A stretch of 64,000 nucleotides of DNA from Streptomyces sannanensis (lineage in GTDB: Bacteria; Actinomycetota; Actinomycetes; Streptomycetales; Streptomycetaceae), in NCBI RefSeq assembly GCF_039536205.1, contig NZ_BAAAYL010000001.1:6572001-6636000 (forward strand), in the 5' to 3' direction. The notes beneath the pieces were generated by a model, which saw only the letters and a program-made list of their open reading frames with translations, did not search any database and was not told the DNA's origin. Each line of letters opens with the position of its first letter. Within the stretch, counting starts at the first letter, position 1. Shown piece after piece: positions 37,202 to 47,964 of the stretch. The position numbers and the translations under genes are program-made.

Positions 37202-38410
37202 TCACCTGTCCCAGGTGAGGGGAAGGGCGTGAACGCCGTAGACGAGCATGTCGTCGCGCATCGGGACCTGTTCCGGCGGTACGGCCAGGCGGAGCGTGGG
37301 GAAGCGCCGGAAGAGGGCGGGGAAGGCGACGGCCATCTCGACGCGGGCCAGTTGCTGGCCCAGGCACTGGTGGACGCCGTGTCCGAAGGCGACGTGCTGG
37401 GAGGGTTCGCGGGCCAGGTCGAGTTCGTCCGGCTCGAGGAAATGGCCGGGGTCGCGGTTGGCGGCGGCCAGTGACGCGACGACGGTCTGCCCTGTGCGGA
37501 TGCGCCGGCCGCCGATCTCGACATCCTGGCGGGCAACCCTGACGGTGCCGAACTGCAGGATGGCCAGGTAGCGCAGGAGTTCTTCGATGGCAGGGTCGAT
37601 GCCTTCGGGGTGCTCGCGCAAGGCGCGCAACTGGTCAGGGTGGCGCAGCAGGGCATAGGTGCCCAAGCCCAGCATGTTGGCGGTGGTCTCGTGCCCGGCG
37701 ACCAGCAGCAGGCGGCCGATGCCGGCCATTTCCTCATCCCTCAGCACCACCTCCGGTTCCTGTGCATGGATCAGGGTGCTGAGCAGGGCGTCGTCGGGGT
37801 GTTCGCGTTTGGCGGCCACCATGTCACGCATGTACCGGCGTAGTTGGTCGCGGGCCTGCTGTGCCTCGTCTTCGGAGGCGTCGAGACTGAGCAGGGCGGC
37901 GGTCCACTGCTGGAAGTTCTCTCGGCTGGCGTAGGGCACGCCGAGCAGCTCGCAGATGACCAGCGAGGGGATGGGCCGGGCGAAGGCGGGCACGAGGTCC
38001 ACCGGCGGGCCGGCCGCTTCCATGGCGTCGAGGTGGGCGGCGACGATCTGCTCGATCCTCGGGGCGAGGGCGCGCATCCGGCGCACGGTGAAGTAACGGG
38101 TAAGCATGCGCCGGTAGCGGGTGTGTTCCGGCGGATCCATGTTCAGTAGCATCCCGGGGCGGTCCTCGGGGCGGAACGGGTTGCGGCGCACCGGGGAGGA
38201 GGCCCTTTGGCGGTCCGAGCTGAACCGGTCGTCGGCCAGCACCGCGCGGACGTCCTCGTGCCGGGTCAGCAGCCAGCCCACCGTGCCGTCGGGGAAGGCC
38301 AGTGGAGCGATCGGCTGCTGTTCACGCAAGCTGTGGTACTGGGGCGGCGGGTCGAACGGGCAGGTGCGGTGCGTGGGCAACGTCATCGCGGGGGACTGGG
38401 CTGCGTTCAC
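37202..38410 (-). CDS. Cytochrome P450 (CYP105-like)
   Basis: The protein (~402 residues) has the P450 hallmarks: oxygen-binding helix LLLVAGHETTANML, the E-x-x-R helix (EELLRYLA), and the haem loop VAFGHGVHQCLGQQLAR with Cys near residue 349. Overall sequence (SSDRQRASSPVRRNPF, GMLLNMDPPEHTRYRRMLT) is like CYP105/CYP107 of Streptomyces. A frame start at ATG 38428 precedes a ribosome-like AAGGGAG, so the GTG at 38410 (MNAAQSPAMT) is the more likely start. It forms a unit with the downstream ferredoxin; a TetR gene lies just upstream. Confidence 0.9.
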   Translation of the reverse strand: MNAAQSPAMTLPTHRTCPFDPPPQYHSLREQQPIAPLAFPDGTVGWLLTRHEDVRAVLADDRFSSDRQRASSPVRRNPFRPEDRPGMLLNMDPPEHTRYRRMLTRYFTVRRMRALAPRIEQIVAAHLDAMEAAGPPVDLVPAFARPIPSLVICELLGVPYASRENFQQWTAALLSLDASEDEAQQARDQLRRYMRDMVAAKREHPDDALLSTLIHAQEPEVVLRDEEMAGIGRLLLVAGHETTANMLGLGTYALLRHPDQLRALREHPEGIDPAIEELLRYLAILQFGTVRVARQDVEIGGRRIRTGQTVVASLAAANRDPGHFLEPDELDLAREPSQHVAFGHGVHQCLGQQLARVEMAVAFPALFRRFPTLRLAVPPEQVPMRDDMLVYGVHALPLTWDR

Positions 38411-38490
38411 GGGAACCGCTCCCTTCATCCAGCCGTTCAGGGCTCAGAACCCAGGGTAGTACGGTTTCGTTCTATACGCAGAGCGACTCA

Positions 38491-39129
38491 TCATGGCTCA
38501 ACGTGTTCGGATGCTGTCGTGCCGAGCAAGGGAGCCAGCGCTCGGTCCACGATGCGGTCGACAAGCGCGCGGTCGGGTTCTTCGCCTTCGATCAGCACAT
38601 GCATCAACATCAGCGCCCAAGGCATCTCCAGGAGCAGGTCCGGGTCGACGCCCGCTGGGATCTCCCCGCGCTGATGCGCTCGGGCCAGGGCCGATTCTGC
38701 GGCCTGCTGCAACGGTCGGCGCAGCCGTTCGCGGCGCAGGCGGGCGAGTTCCACATCCGTTCTGCTGCCTTCCAGCAGGGCGATCACCAGTCCGCGGTCG
38801 AGTTCCGTCCAGCCGGCCAGCCACGAGGTCAGCAGGTGCCGCAGGTCCTCGGTGAGGGAACCGGCGTCGTGGTCGGCGATCTGCGGCCGGTGCTGTTCCA
38901 GGGCGGCCACCGCCAGCCGGGCCTTGGTCGGCCACCGCTGGTAGAGCGTGGCCTTGCTGGCCCTGGCGCGCTGCGCGACCAGATCCATGGTCAACCGCTC
39001 GTACCCCACGTCGGCGAGCAGCGTGAGGACAACGTCCAGCACCTCCCGGCGCCGACCGGGATCACTCAGCGGAATCTTGCGCAGCCCGCGTGTCACCCGT
39101 CCCGCACCAGCCGCATCATCGCTCGCCAC
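38491..39129 (-). CDS. TetR family regulator
   Basis: The ~212-residue protein has the TetR helix-turn-helix (REVLDVVLTLLADVGYERLT, LVAQRARASKATLYQRWPTK) and a C-terminal TetR_C-like ligand domain. It lies upstream of and in the same direction as the P450-ferredoxin pair, and is likely to control it. The GTG at 39129 follows GGGAGG at about 10 bases; the frame is open further upstream, but that part belongs to a hydrolase remnant. Confidence 0.87.
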   Translation of the reverse strand: MASDDAAGAGRVTRGLRKIPLSDPGRRREVLDVVLTLLADVGYERLTMDLVAQRARASKATLYQRWPTKARLAVAALEQHRPQIADHDAGSLTEDLRHLLTSWLAGWTELDRGLVIALLEGSRTDVELARLRRERLRRPLQQAAESALARAHQRGEIPAGVDPDLLLEMPWALMLMHVLIEGEEPDRALVDRIVDRALAPLLGTTASEHVEP

Positions 39130-39259
39130 CGCGACTCTCACCTCCCTGCCCAGCGAACTGCGTCTTCCGCTTCTGCCGGCAGCAGTAAATGCACCGTAGC
39201 TCTTCGGCGCCCGGCTGCGTACCGCATGCCACCGGAAGCTGCTGCTGCCGCCGACGTCG

Positions 39260-39490
39260 ATGAGGGCGTTGACCCCCGCGAGGAGCGAGGCCGCGCCCAG
39301 GCCCGTGCCGATCGCGGGCAGCAGCCGGTGCCGGGTGCGGCGGGCGGTGGCACCGTGCCCCCGGTTCACCTCCCAGGTGACGGGCCGGCCGCACCGCACA
39401 GCGAGGTCGCGGGCGAGAGCGCCGGGAAAGCCGTCGTCGTGGGTCCCGACCCCGCACCCGGCCGCAGTGGACTCGCCCGGCGCAGCACCC
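39260..39490 (-). pseudogene. Truncated SGNH/GDSL hydrolase
   Basis: In the frame upstream of the TetR gene, about 77 residues read GESTAAGCGVGTHDDGFPGA, HGATARRTRHRLLP and SLLAGVNALIDV. These match blocks I, II and III (G-E-S nucleophile, Gly, GxND-like) of an actinobacterial SGNH hydrolase; GVNA replaces the usual GVND. The catalytic Asp-His block is missing and the frame runs on into the TetR gene. It is a broken gene now merged with TetR upstream sequence. Confidence 0.5.
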
Positions 39491-39680
39491 CATCTGCCGG
39501 TCGCGGCGGCGCCCTCCCTGATCACGTTCGTGAGCAGGCCGGGCCGGGGCCCTTGAGCGCCCGGAGGGCACCGGTGATCGATGCCGTGGCATGCAACCGC
39601 GAGATCCTCTCCCAATGCCTCAGCCGCCGTGCGCGTTCACGGCCGGCCGGCTCCAGCAGGTCCGTCATCCGGCCCTTCGT

Positions 39681-41399
<1,719 letters not shown>

Positions 41400-42359
41400 T
41401 CAGCCGGAAGTGGGGTGGGGCGTGTGGATCCGCAGCTGCGGGTCCGTCACCCCGCCCGGGCATGCCAGTGGACCGATCTGCCATCCGGCGCGTCGGGCAC
41501 CGGCCTGGTACGCGCTTTCATAGAAGGCGAGCACGGCTGCACGCGGGTCGGCCTCGGCCCGGACCTCGTCGTACCGCAGTACGGCCAAGTGGCTGTTGTT
41601 CCGGGGGATCCAGTGTGCCGCTAGGGGCCGGAGCGGCTCCTCGGCCAGGTGCGCCGGCTCCGGAGCGGTGTAGGAGTAGAACGCGGGCTCGGGGAAGGTG
41701 TCATCCCCGAACCAGAAGCCGAAGCTGATCACCTCCCGGGAGTACGCCTCCCGGGTGACCGGGTCGATCTGCTGGGGCTGCTCGATGTGACGGTCGGAGA
41801 ACCGGGTGTGGGCGATGTCGAAGGTGTGCCAGAAGTGGTGCACCGGGCTTACCTTCCCCGAATACCCCGCGGCGAACTCCTCCAGTACGGACGCCACCTG
41901 ACCCAGGACCCGCCAGTAGCGGTTGGCCTGTGAGGGGTCGTAGGTCGCATGCTCGGCGTCCTCGGCGAAGGGCCGGCCGGAGTCGGGCAAGTCGAAGGGC
42001 CTGGGCACGTCGAGCTTCATGTGGATGCCCAGCGCGGCCAGCGAGTCCATGGCCGCGTCGTGGAAGGACGCCACGGACTGGCCGATGAGCGGCAGGGAGA
42101 TCGCCCGGCCGTCCAGAGTCGAAACGACCAGCTGATGTGCGACGAAGTCGAAGTCCATCGTGAAGATCGGGTTGCCGTCGACCTGTCCCATCGGGCGAGT
42201 CGTGATGCCGCGCCCCGTGAGGTGGAATGGGACGTTCCACCAGTGGTTGCGCCGGGTGCTGGCGGCGAGACGGACCTTCCCGACGATCTGTGCGAAGCGA
42301 TGGAGCGTGTCTTTGGTGTCGCGCCACTCGGCGAGAGGGATCGGCGGGAACAGCTCCAT
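41400..42359 (-). CDS. DUF5996 family protein
   Basis: The 319-residue protein fits DUF5996 over its whole length: FPPIPLAEWRDTKDTLHRFA, VGKVRLAASTRRNHWWNVPF, YSREVISFGFWFGDDTFPEP and FYSYTAPEP. The family has no known function. The ATG at 42359 has GAAGG 8 bases upstream; an ATG 6 bases earlier is too close to that site. The upstream gene ends 6 bases before this start, so both are probably cotranscribed. Confidence 0.85.
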   Translation of the reverse strand: MELFPPIPLAEWRDTKDTLHRFAQIVGKVRLAASTRRNHWWNVPFHLTGRGITTRPMGQVDGNPIFTMDFDFVAHQLVVSTLDGRAISLPLIGQSVASFHDAAMDSLAALGIHMKLDVPRPFDLPDSGRPFAEDAEHATYDPSQANRYWRVLGQVASVLEEFAAGYSGKVSPVHHFWHTFDIAHTRFSDRHIEQPQQIDPVTREAYSREVISFGFWFGDDTFPEPAFYSYTAPEPAHLAEEPLRPLAAHWIPRNNSHLAVLRYDEVRAEADPRAAVLAFYESAYQAGARRAGWQIGPLACPGGVTDPQLRIHTPHPTSG

Positions 42360-42364
42360 GGTCA

Positions 42365-42817
42365 TCACCTTCCGTTGCACCCGACGCTCCTGACCCGGGC
42401 CGGGGCCTGGATGACCATGATGGCCACGGCGGACAGGTGTGGCATCTCGTGCACCTCCGCCTCGCCCTCGCCACGGGAGGTACGTGCTTTCTGCACGGAG
42501 GCGTTCAGCGCGGCCATCAGGTCCAGCGCCTGGCGCGCTTCGGCCTCCGGCTCCGTCAGCTCCGGCGGCGCCGGCTGAGACGGGTCGCGGATCTCGTCGG
42601 GCCGGCACATCAGGTGCAGGGCGAGGATGCCGTCACGGACGCGGAGGATGTCGAGGCGTTCGCGGCCGTGCGGCGCTCGTTCGGCGTCCGTCACCGGGAG
42701 GAGCGGCCGAGCGTCTCTCGCAGTCGGGGCGCTCGTCACCTCCTGGTCACCGGCTTCTGCCTCGACGATCAGATCGGTGGCCGCCAACCGGATCCGCTCA
42801 GGCCGAGCCCGCTTCAT
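42365..42817 (-). CDS. Hypothetical protein, 150 residues
   Basis: The frame from ATG 42817 reads MKRARPERIRLAATDLIVEA, then RLDILRVRDGILALHLMCRP, EAEARQALDLMAALNASV and ends just before the DUF5996 start. Codon bias is coding-like and the tight junction suggests an operon. I do not recognise a family. The composition resembles a small soluble regulatory or structural protein, but that is a guess. Confidence 0.5.
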   Translation of the reverse strand: MKRARPERIRLAATDLIVEAEAGDQEVTSAPTARDARPLLPVTDAERAPHGRERLDILRVRDGILALHLMCRPDEIRDPSQPAPPELTEPEAEARQALDLMAALNASVQKARTSRGEGEAEVHEMPHLSAVAIMVIQAPARVRSVGCNGR

Positions 42818-42917
42818 CAATCGTCAGCCCGCCGCCATCGTGTTACCTCGTTCCTTCGGCATGGCGCGGCCCGCGACAGCCGTCACGATCCGGCGTAACC
42901 CACACCTTCGAAGATCT

Positions 42918-43874
42918 TCAGAGCGTGCCGAGTGCCTTCCGCAGAACGTGAATGGCTTGTTCGATGGCTGCTGTTGAGGCCTTGGCGGAGCGGACGGGGT
43001 TGAGCATCATGAAGTCGTGAATGATGCCGTTGTAGCGGACACTCGTGGTCGGGACGCCTGCCTGAGTGAGCTTGGCGGCGTAGGCCTCGCCCTCGTCGCG
43101 GAGAACGTCGTTCTCGTCGACGAGCACGAAGGCCGGGGGGAGACCTGCGAGATCCGCAAGGGTGGCGCGTAGTGGCGATGCCGTGATCTCCTGTCGCTTC
43201 TCGGGGGAGTCCGGGATGTATGCGTCCCAGAACCAAGCCATCGCCCGGGCCGTGAGGTACGGGCCGTCGGCGAATTCCCGATAGCTCTCGGTGTCCTGAC
43301 CGGCGTCGGTGACCGGGTAGTAGAGCGATTGATGCACGAACTGCACGTCCCCGCGCTGCTTGGCCATGACGGTGACCGCCGCGCTCATGTTGCCGCCGAC
43401 CGAGTCGCCCGCGACGGCCATGCGGCTGGCGTCAAGGCCTTCACCCGTCCCGTTCTTGCTGATCCACTGCGCGGCTGCATACGCCTGCTCGATGGCGACG
43501 GGGTATTGCGCCTCTGGTGAGCGGTCGTATTCGACGAACGCCACGGCCGCCCGGGCGCCGTCGGCCAGCTCACGAATGAGCCTGTCATGCGTGCCGGCGT
43601 TGCCGAGGATCCACCCGCCTCCGTGGATGTAGAGGATCACCGGCAGGGGCCCGGTGGCGCCCGTCGGCTTGATGAGGCGGACCTGCACGTCTCCGACCTG
43701 GGCTGGGACGGTGATCCACTTGTCCTCGTCGACCGCGGCCTTCTCGATGGGGGTTGCCTGGATGTCGTCGAGCACCTTCCGGGCGCCCTCCGGACCGAGT
43801 TCGTAGAGGAAGGGCGGGGTCGCGGTCGCATCCGCGAGTTCCTGCGCCTCCGGCTCGAGGACATGGGTGGCCAC
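42918..43874 (-). CDS. Alpha/beta-hydrolase, hormone-sensitive lipase (family IV) type
   Basis: The 318-residue esterase has the HSL signature VILYIHGGGWILGNAGTH (HGGGW oxyanion hole) and nucleophile GDSVGGNMSAAV, with the Asp and His in FVLVDENDVLRDEG and IIHDFMML. It should hydrolyse short-chain esters in the cytoplasm. The protein has more Lys than its neighbours, which hints at separate acquisition. It stands alone. Confidence 0.9.
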   Translation of the reverse strand: MATHVLEPEAQELADATATPPFLYELGPEGARKVLDDIQATPIEKAAVDEDKWITVPAQVGDVQVRLIKPTGATGPLPVILYIHGGGWILGNAGTHDRLIRELADGARAAVAFVEYDRSPEAQYPVAIEQAYAAAQWISKNGTGEGLDASRMAVAGDSVGGNMSAAVTVMAKQRGDVQFVHQSLYYPVTDAGQDTESYREFADGPYLTARAMAWFWDAYIPDSPEKRQEITASPLRATLADLAGLPPAFVLVDENDVLRDEGEAYAAKLTQAGVPTTSVRYNGIIHDFMMLNPVRSAKASTAAIEQAIHVLRKALGTL

Positions 43875-44089
43875 GAGTCGGCTCCTTTCGGTGAGTGAGA
43901 CCGATGCGAATTCCGGAATAGCCCGACGCTAAAGCCAGGAGTGCCGGCCGGCGAGTTCTGGCGATCGAAGGGATCCAATTGAACGAGGCCTCGAGCGGCA
44001 GAGGCTGGGAGCGGCGCGGGCACCTGCCAGGGCCTGCGCCGTCGGTCGTCCCCCGATCAGCCGACGCTCGGGTGGCGGGCCTCCGCGGC

Positions 44090-44412
44090 TCATCGGAGGC
44101 GGCTGTTCGGCACGGGGAAGTGGCAGGCCACGCGGTGCAGTTCGTCGTGTTCGACAGGTGTCTGCCCGGGGGCAGCGGTGGAGCAGAGCGTCCGCTCGGG
44201 CAGCCGGCGCGGCCCGACGGGGCAGCGTGGGTGGAAGCGGCATCCCGGTGGAGGAAAATGCGGGTCGGCCGCCTCGCCCGGCAGAGTCGGCTCGTCCGGC
44301 ATCCGCCGAGGACTACGCAGGCACGGCACAGAGGCCAGCAGTGCCTGCGTGTACGGGTGCCGGGGGTGGCGGAGCAGAGTCTCGGTCGGTGCCGTCTCCA
44401 CGATGCGCCGCG
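44090..44412 (-). pseudogene. C-terminal fragment of an oligopeptide ABC ATPase (OppF/DppF-like)
   Basis: The frame reads [31 protein letters not shown], then [11 protein letters not shown] and VACHFP. This is the substrate-family-specific C-terminus of peptide ABC ATPases, including the [10 protein letters not shown] motif that binds an Fe-S cluster. The Walker motifs are absent. At about 44412 it joins directly to the N-terminal fragment of a permease gene. Confidence 0.7.
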
Positions 44413-44585
44413 TCCACGCCGAGGGCCGCGCGCACCGGGTCGCCCGGGATCATCCGGATCATCGCGAACGACCCGCTGACGACGAGGAAGAGCGAGACGG
44501 CCAGTCGCACTGCGCGTCGGCAGCAGAAGACGGGCCAGGGGTGACTCCTCCGCAAGGCGCTGAGACGCCGGGACACGGTGGACAT
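44412..44585 (-). pseudogene. N-terminal fragment of a peptide ABC permease (DppB-like)
   Basis: From ATG 44585 the frame reads a basic lead then RAVRLAVSLFLVVSGSFAMI and [15 protein letters not shown], the opening of DppB/OppB permeases (first helix plus the IPGDP motif). It then fuses out of frame to the ATPase C-terminus. It starts 15 bases after the upstream binding-protein gene. One deletion removed the rest of permease 1, permease 2 and the ATPase N-terminus. Confidence 0.7.
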
Positions 44586-44599
44586 GCGTCAACCTCCGG

Positions 44600-46216
44600 C
44601 TAGCGGTGAAGTCGAATGCTGGTGGGCACGACCTCGCCGCCGGAACCCGTGGAGAACGTGGTGCGGTACCCGTACACGGTGCTGGCGCCGTCCGCGACGG
44701 GCAGGGCATCCGCGGCCCGGAACACCTCCGCCGTGGCCCTTTTCCAGGTCGGGCACGAGGCCTCCTCGGACTCACGGAGGGCCTGCGCCACCAACCGGTC
44801 GTAGGCCGGGTTGGTGACGTGGGCGAAGTTCAGCCCGCGTGCCGGGGGAGGGCCGGAGAGATAGGGGATGAGCCCTGCGGGCAGGGAGGGGCCGGGCGAG
44901 GTGCCGACCACCACGTCGAAGTTCCCGTCCCGGTACAACGCGCTCACCAGCGCGTTGAGGCTCTCGCTGACGAGGTCGACGCGCACGCCGAGCCCCTCCC
45001 AGGTGGCGGCCATGAGCTCACCCACCGACGGCAGTGTGGAGCCGAGATCGGGGCTGCTGATCACGCGCAGCCGCAGCGGGCGGCCGTCCTTCACGAGCGC
45101 GCCGTCCGCGCCCTTCGTCCAGCCCGCCTCGCGCAGTGTCCGCAAGGCACCGCCCGACGGCAGGTGGGCGGCGGCGAGGTCCCCGTGGCAGACGGCATCG
45201 GCCGCCGTGAGGTCGGCCGCCGGCCGTCCGCTGCCGCCGACGGCCACGTTGGCCAGCCCCTGGCGGTCGAGTGCGGCCACGAGGGCCCGCCGGACCGCCG
45301 GATCGCTGAGCGGCCGGCCGCGGCGCTGGTTGAAGAAGGTCAGCCCCACCACGGCGGGCACGTCCGCCGTGGTGAGACCGTGCCCGACGAGCCGTGCACG
45401 GTCGGGCCCCGTCAGCCGTGCGAGGTTCACCCCGCCGGTGAGGAGCAGGTTGGCCGCGGTGGACTCCTGGGACACCACCGACAGGACGATCCGCTGCGGC
45501 TGTCCCCGCACTCCGGTCCGCGCGCCGCCCGGCCCCCACGCGTAGCCCTTCCGCCGCACGAACACGTACGGACCTCCGGACCTGTACGAGCTGAGGACGT
45601 AGGGGCCCGTTCCGCTCGTGCTCCGTGCCAGCGAGCGTGGATCCTCGAGGCCCGCGGGACAGACCACGGGAAGCATCCCGACGCTCCGGACCACGAAACT
45701 GTACGGGGACGACATCCGCACCGACACCGTGCCGGCCTTGTCGTCCGCGGTCACGGTGAACGGCACGCTCGGCAGCGTCGACCGTGCGCCGGCGAACCTG
45801 TTGCGGGGGTCGGCCGCGTGGGTCAGCGACCGTGCCACGTCGGACGCCTTCAGTACCGTACCGTCCGAACACGTCACGCCCCGGCGAAGCGTGAAGTCCG
45901 CGGACCGGGAGGCGGCCCGCCAGCTCGTGGCCAGACCCGGCACCACCTCACCACCCGAGGTCACGTGCACGAGCGGGTCGTACGCGTACTGCGCGGCGCC
46001 CGAGCCGAACTGGGAGTACGGATGGAAGTCCGGGATCTCGAAGGCGGTGGCGACCCTGACAATCCCGTCCATGATCACGGGGGAGTGCGCCGCCGGCCGG
46101 GCGTCGCCCCCATGGCACCCGCCCACCAGGGCCGAAGCCGCGACCAGCAACGCCTCCGCCTGCCGCCGAATCCTCGGCGGGGCGAACGATGCGGGTCGGC
46201 GCCTCATGGCGCTCAT
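44600..46216 (-). CDS. Peptide/nickel-type ABC substrate-binding lipoprotein
   Basis: The 538-residue SBP_bac_5 protein has a lipoprotein signal (LLVAASALVGGC, lipobox Cys near residue 34) and the family landmarks YAYDPLVHVTSGGEVVPGLA, FTLRRGVTCSDGTVLKASDV and GTGPYVLSSYR. Its C-terminus is complete. It was the first gene of a peptide-type ABC operon whose permease and ATPase genes are now deleted, so it is probably an orphan. ATG 46216 is used; the ribosome site is weak. Confidence 0.85.
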   Translation of the reverse strand: MSAMRRRPASFAPPRIRRQAEALLVAASALVGGCHGGDARPAAHSPVIMDGIVRVATAFEIPDFHPYSQFGSGAAQYAYDPLVHVTSGGEVVPGLATSWRAASRSADFTLRRGVTCSDGTVLKASDVARSLTHAADPRNRFAGARSTLPSVPFTVTADDKAGTVSVRMSSPYSFVVRSVGMLPVVCPAGLEDPRSLARSTSGTGPYVLSSYRSGGPYVFVRRKGYAWGPGGARTGVRGQPQRIVLSVVSQESTAANLLLTGGVNLARLTGPDRARLVGHGLTTADVPAVVGLTFFNQRRGRPLSDPAVRRALVAALDRQGLANVAVGGSGRPAADLTAADAVCHGDLAAAHLPSGGALRTLREAGWTKGADGALVKDGRPLRLRVISSPDLGSTLPSVGELMAATWEGLGVRVDLVSESLNALVSALYRDGNFDVVVGTSPGPSLPAGLIPYLSGPPPARGLNFAHVTNPAYDRLVAQALRESEEASCPTWKRATAEVFRAADALPVADGASTVYGYRTTFSTGSGGEVVPTSIRLHR

Positions 46217-46435
46217 CGTGCCACCGCCTGACGGTGACCGATCCCCCTCCACGGCGCAACCACCGGGAACTTGAGTCCGGTTCACCTGTTCGGGCGGGGC
46301 AGACCATTCCCCGAAGCCGTCCGTCGTATGGCGGACGCGCCGTGCGCGGGCGACGATGCCTCTGCCGACACCGCGTGGTCGTCCGGGCTTGAGGAAGGCG
46401 CCACCCCGAACAGCGACGTGCTGAAGGAGGAACGG

Positions 46436-47599
46436 ATGCGTCCTGGTTCCCGAGCCATCCACCTGGCACTCGCCTTGCTCAGCCGTGACTGGGCCGGCCT
46501 CCTCGTCGCCCTGCTGCCCGCGGTGGCCGGGGCATGGTGCGTCACCCTCGGCAGGCTTTCCGTGGTGGGAGCCGTCCTGCTCGTCGTCGCTGCCGTGCTC
46601 TGTGCAGGGTCGGTGCGTCACCTCGTGCATGTGGGCCGGATCGGGAGGCGGTATCCGCCCCCGGGCCGGATGGTCGACGTCGGCGGCCATCGCATGCACG
46701 TCCTCGCAGAGGGGGACCGCGCCGCCGGCTCCACGGTGGTGTGGATGCCCGGCGGGCACGTCGGCGGCTACGCCATGCTCCACCTGCATGTCCTCATGAG
46801 ACAGCAGGCACGTTCCGTCCTCGTCGACCGGCCCGGCACCGGGTGGAGCGATCCGGGCACCTTCCCCCGTACGACGGCGACCGAGGCCGTCGAACTGCTC
46901 GCCGCCCTGGAGCGGTCCGGTGAGAAGCCGCCGTTCGTCCTCGTCGGGCACTCCTTCGGCGGTCTGCTCGTCGCGAACGCCGCCCGACGCCGACCGGACC
47001 TCGTGGCCGGGCTCGTCCTGCTCGACCCCACGCCCCCGGACGTCATCACCTTCGGCCCGCCGGTCCCAGCCCTTCGGCACGCCGCCTACGGTCAACTGTG
47101 GAAAGCGGTACGCCATCTGTTCGGCCTCCACGGGAGGAGGCGAACCCATGCGACGGCGCCCCGCCGAGAGGAAGGCCCGACGGGGACGGACGGTGCCGTC
47201 GGTGTGCTGGACGCCGTCGAGTCCCGCACCAGGGCGGCGTGCGCCGCCGCGTCCATTTTCCGTGAGCTGTCACCCCAAGGAATGGCCAGGGTGGGCTGGC
47301 AGACCGTGCTGCACGACGGAGACCTCGGGTCACTGCCCGTGATGGTCGTGGTTCCCGGCGATCTGACGGAGGGCGAGGAGGCCCTCACCGCGGCGGGCGA
47401 CCGAGACGAGGCCGTCAGGCTGCGCCGCTTCTACACGACGGCGCGGGGCCGATACCTCACCACCTCCAGCAGGGCATGGAGGGTCCTGAGCCCGGAGGGC
47501 ACTGGTCACAACTTCCCTGACGAGGTTCCCGCGTTCGTCGTCGACGTGGTGCGTTCCATGGCCGGCGGACACCACACGAGACCGCCCTCGGCGCGGTGA
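46436..47599 (+). CDS. Membrane-anchored alpha/beta hydrolase
   Basis: The 387-residue protein has two N-terminal membrane helices (LLVALLPAVAGAWCVTLG, VVGAVLLVVAAVLCAGSV), then an alpha/beta-hydrolase domain with nucleophile VLVGHSFGGLLVANAA and a C-terminal His in EGTGHNFPDE. The substrate is unknown. AAGGAGG lies 5 bases before the ATG at 46436. The longer frame from 46271 has no such site and is rejected. Confidence 0.82.
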   Translation: MRPGSRAIHLALALLSRDWAGLLVALLPAVAGAWCVTLGRLSVVGAVLLVVAAVLCAGSVRHLVHVGRIGRRYPPPGRMVDVGGHRMHVLAEGDRAAGSTVVWMPGGHVGGYAMLHLHVLMRQQARSVLVDRPGTGWSDPGTFPRTTATEAVELLAALERSGEKPPFVLVGHSFGGLLVANAARRRPDLVAGLVLLDPTPPDVITFGPPVPALRHAAYGQLWKAVRHLFGLHGRRRTHATAPRREEGPTGTDGAVGVLDAVESRTRAACAAASIFRELSPQGMARVGWQTVLHDGDLGSLPVMVVVPGDLTEGEEALTAAGDRDEAVRLRRFYTTARGRYLTTSSRAWRVLSPEGTGHNFPDEVPAFVVDVVRSMAGGHHTRPPSAR

Positions 47600-47964
47600 C
47601 ATGCGTGCCCCGGCCTCGGCAGGGAGGCCACGGAATTCCGCGGCCGGATTCCTCGAACGGATGAAAGGTGTCACTTCCATTTGGATCCATCTGTAACGGC
47701 GCGGCTACTGCGTGTGTCCGACGGGTGGTAGGTTTCCCGGCGTGGAAAACGCATAGTTCCGTAACGTCTGTGCAGGCGGTGCGGTGTCGGCGAGGAATTC
47801 ACAGGAAGGAGCGGCGAGTTCTTCCGTAATTCACACCGATGGCAGTCGTCCATCGCACGTGCGGCGCGAATTTCGGCAGGGGCCTTCTGCCGATGACCCA
47901 TGCGCCTTTTCCGATGCCCGCAGCGGTGGGCAGCCGCCCGGCGCACACCAAGAGAGGTTCACAC
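47600..47964. other. 365-bp intergenic region
   Basis: This region lies between the hydrolase and DUF5132 genes. It contains a weak GGCCTC/GAGGCC hairpin near 47612-47629 that may terminate the hydrolase transcript, then DNA of lower GC content that probably holds the promoter for the DUF5132-ABC genes. No gene is seen. Confidence 0.45.

Noticed and set aside
38491..39615. A single hydrolase-TetR fusion protein
   Set aside because: The upstream half is a truncated SGNH hydrolase lacking its catalytic end, and a GTG with GGGAGG upstream opens the TetR domain.
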